From the NCBI GenBank assembly GCA_902480035.1, contig CABSRC010000088.1, positions 1-6,776 of the forward strand: 6,776 nucleotides of DNA. The letters run 5' to 3'. Positions 5,877 through 6,776 of the stretch are shown here, piece after piece (position 1 is the stretch's first letter; each line of letters opens with the position of its first letter). The stretch comes from an uncultured Streptococcus sp. (lineage in GTDB: Bacteria; Bacillota; Bacilli; Lactobacillales; Streptococcaceae). A model generated the notes under the pieces. That model had not been told where the DNA came from and searched no databases. It was given only the letters and a program-made list of their open reading frames with translations. The translations under genes and the position numbers were made by a program.

Positions 5877-6600
5877 TATTTTAACCGTAAAAGATGTAAG
5901 TTTCTCTTTTGGAGATAAAGCAGTTTTAAACAATGTATCACTAGAAGTGCAAAATGGAGAAATCGTCTCTATTCTAGGTCCGAGTGGGGTGGGGAAATCA
6001 ACCTTGTTTAATTTAATTGCTGGGATCCTTCCCTTACAAAAGGGGGCTATAGAAGTAGATAATGCCCCGATCTCCTTTGGGAAAGTCAGCTATATGCTAC
6101 AAAAGGATCTTTTGTTGGAACATAAGACAGTATTGGGAAATATTATTCTTCCCCTTCAGTTGAAAAAGATTCCTAAGGAAGAGGCGGCATCTACAGCTCT
6201 AAAATTGTTAGAGGAATTTAAATTGGGAAGTATCGCCAACCTTTATCCCAATGCGCTGAGTGGGGGGATGCGGCAACGGGTGGCGCTATTGAGAACCTAT
6301 CTTCTGGGTCATTCTGTCTTCCTATTGGATGAAGCTTTTAGTGCCTTAGATGAATTGACAAGGCAGGATCTTTATCACTGGTATCTAGACAGTAAGGAAC
6401 GTCTTGGTCTCACCACTCTAGTGATCACTCATAGTATCGAAGAAGCTTTGACATTGAGTGACCGGGTCTATATTTTGAATCATAATCCCGGTGAAATTAT
6501 TGCGGATCTTCCTTTAAAATGGGATCCAACAACGGATAGGGACTGGCAACAATTGCAATATAAAAAACGAATCATAGAATTATTAGCTGAATTTCATTGA
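5869..6600 (+). CDS. thiZ: ABC transporter ATP-binding protein, ThiZ-like
   Basis: This is the cytoplasmic ATPase that powers the ThiXY importer, 243 residues. All catalytic motifs are present: Walker A GPSGVGKST (37-45), Q-loop Gln 78 in YMLQKD, signature LSGGMRQR (130-137), Walker B VFLLDE (150-155) with D-loop SALD (158-161), and the H-loop His 188 in ITHS. It resembles the nitrate/sulfonate/taurine (SsuB/TauB) branch, the usual partner of NMT1-type receptors. The start is GTG at 5869, not ATG. A stop codon (TAG 5866-5868) sits immediately upstream in frame, and the next Met is residue 76, beyond Walker A. No good Shine-Dalgarno is visible at normal spacing, and the gene overlaps thiY by 8 bases, so it is probably translated by coupling. 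No terminator follows before the next promoter. Confidence 0.94.
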   Translation: MTDILTVKDVSFSFGDKAVLNNVSLEVQNGEIVSILGPSGVGKSTLFNLIAGILPLQKGAIEVDNAPISFGKVSYMLQKDLLLEHKTVLGNIILPLQLKKIPKEEAASTALKLLEEFKLGSIANLYPNALSGGMRQRVALLRTYLLGHSVFLLDEAFSALDELTRQDLYHWYLDSKERLGLTTLVITHSIEEALTLSDRVYILNHNPGEIIADLPLKWDPTTDRDWQQLQYKKRIIELLAEFH

Positions 6601-6616
6601 AATTGTTTTGAAGGAC

Positions 6617-6645
6617 TTTACAAAGTTTCTATTCCGTGATAGAAT
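6617..6645 (+). promoter_or_regulatory. Strong extended -10 promoter for the downstream transcript
   Basis: TTTACA (6617-6622) and TAGAAT (6640-6645) are separated by 17 bases, with TGA directly before the -10, giving a TGN extended -10 element. Transcription should start near 6652-6653. It begins 16 bases after the thiZ stop and points out of the window, so it drives a separate unit. The inference comes from close match to the sigma-A consensus. Confidence 0.8.
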
Positions 6646-6648
6646 AGA
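6628..6648 (+). repeat. Inverted repeat over the -10 box (possible operator)
   Basis: TCTATTC (6628-6634) and GAATAGA (6642-6648) are exact reverse complements around 7 bases. A second overlapping register, TTCTAT (6627-6632) with ATAGAA (6639-6644), also exists. The dyad covers the spacer and the -10 of the promoter, where a repressor would block RNA polymerase. It lies upstream of the predicted start, so it is not part of the RNA. It could also be chance, since half of it is constrained by the TAGAAT box. Confidence 0.45.
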
Positions 6649-6652
6649 GTTT

Positions 6653-6776
6653 GTGCGAAATGACAGCAGGACAAAATGAAGCTCGTCAACAGGAAGTCAG
6701 CTAGAAAAGTAACCTTTGCTGTTTGGGCGAAGGCTTTCTGAACGAATCAGGTTTGTCTAAAACGTTATTTCCTACA
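6653..6776 (+). ncRNA. Structured untranslated leader or small RNA, unassigned, 3' partial
   Basis: About 120 bases after the strong promoter contain no convincing reading frame or ribosome binding site but can form several helices: ACAGCA (6663-6668) with TGCTGT (6717-6722), GGACAAA (6669-6675) with TTTGTCT (6752-6758, one wobble), CCTT (6713-6716) with AAGG (6730-6733), and a local hairpin CTGA/TCAG (6738-6741 with 6747-6750). The first two helices interleave, which is a pseudoknot arrangement. I do not recognise it as 6S RNA, tmRNA, RNase P, SRP RNA or a T-box. From remembered streptococcal gene order (for example S. mutans) an rpsD leader regulated by S4 is plausible. The transcript runs off the window, so its end and any gene it leads into are not visible. 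Confidence 0.4.

Noticed and set aside
6653..6776. Group II intron start, because the predicted RNA begins with GTGCG
   Set aside because: Only the first five bases match; no domain I landmarks or intron-encoded protein are visible, and the promoter directly in front explains the 5' end better.

Overview
The window looks like chromosomal DNA of a Streptococcus, probably of the oral (mitis/sanguinis-like) groups. The evidence is a moderately AT-rich sequence, strong AAGGAGG-type ribosome binding sites, a gdpP-rplI-dnaB gene order that I recall as conserved in streptococci, and protein sequences that read as streptococcal. The species cannot be fixed without a database search. All genes lie on the plus strand, and I see no mobile element, CRISPR array, tRNA or rRNA.

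Region 1 (1-3855) is a tightly packed housekeeping cluster. It holds the 3' part of gdpP (c-di-AMP phosphodiesterase, start outside the window), rplI (ribosomal protein L9, overlapping gdpP by 4 bases), dnaB (replicative helicase, called dnaC in many streptococcal genomes) and a small Veg-family gene one base after dnaB. No terminator is visible inside or just after this cluster.

Region 2 (3856-6600) is a thiamine-precursor uptake operon. A promoter is followed by a canonical TPP riboswitch, an intrinsic terminator, and then an ABC importer with permease (thiX-like), NMT1/THI5-like lipoprotein (thiY-like) and ATPase (thiZ-like). The 5' strand of the aptamer is exactly complementary, over 7 bases, to the 5' arm of the terminator, so a terminator/antiterminator switch can be read directly from the sequence. 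When TPP is abundant, transcription should stop before thiX. When it is scarce, the importer should be made. The likely substrate is a pyrimidine such as HMP or formylaminopyrimidine rather than thiamine itself. The 56-base gap between the thiX and thiY genes holds two copies of a 6-4-6 element (TTGACA-N4-TGTAAA) spaced 31 bases apart.

Region 3 (6601-6776) has no coding sequence. It carries a strong extended -10 promoter whose -10 lies inside an inverted repeat, followed by about 120 bases that can form several mutually compatible helices, including pseudoknot arrangements. This is the 5' end of an untranslated leader or small RNA that runs off the window. From remembered streptococcal gene order an rpsD (S4) leader is one candidate, but this is not proven here.

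Overall the window is mostly ordinary core genome. The parts most worth a second look are the unassigned structured RNA at the right edge, the dyad over its promoter, the repeats before thiY, and the apparent dependence of the dnaB-veg cluster on the riboswitch terminator for its 3' end.
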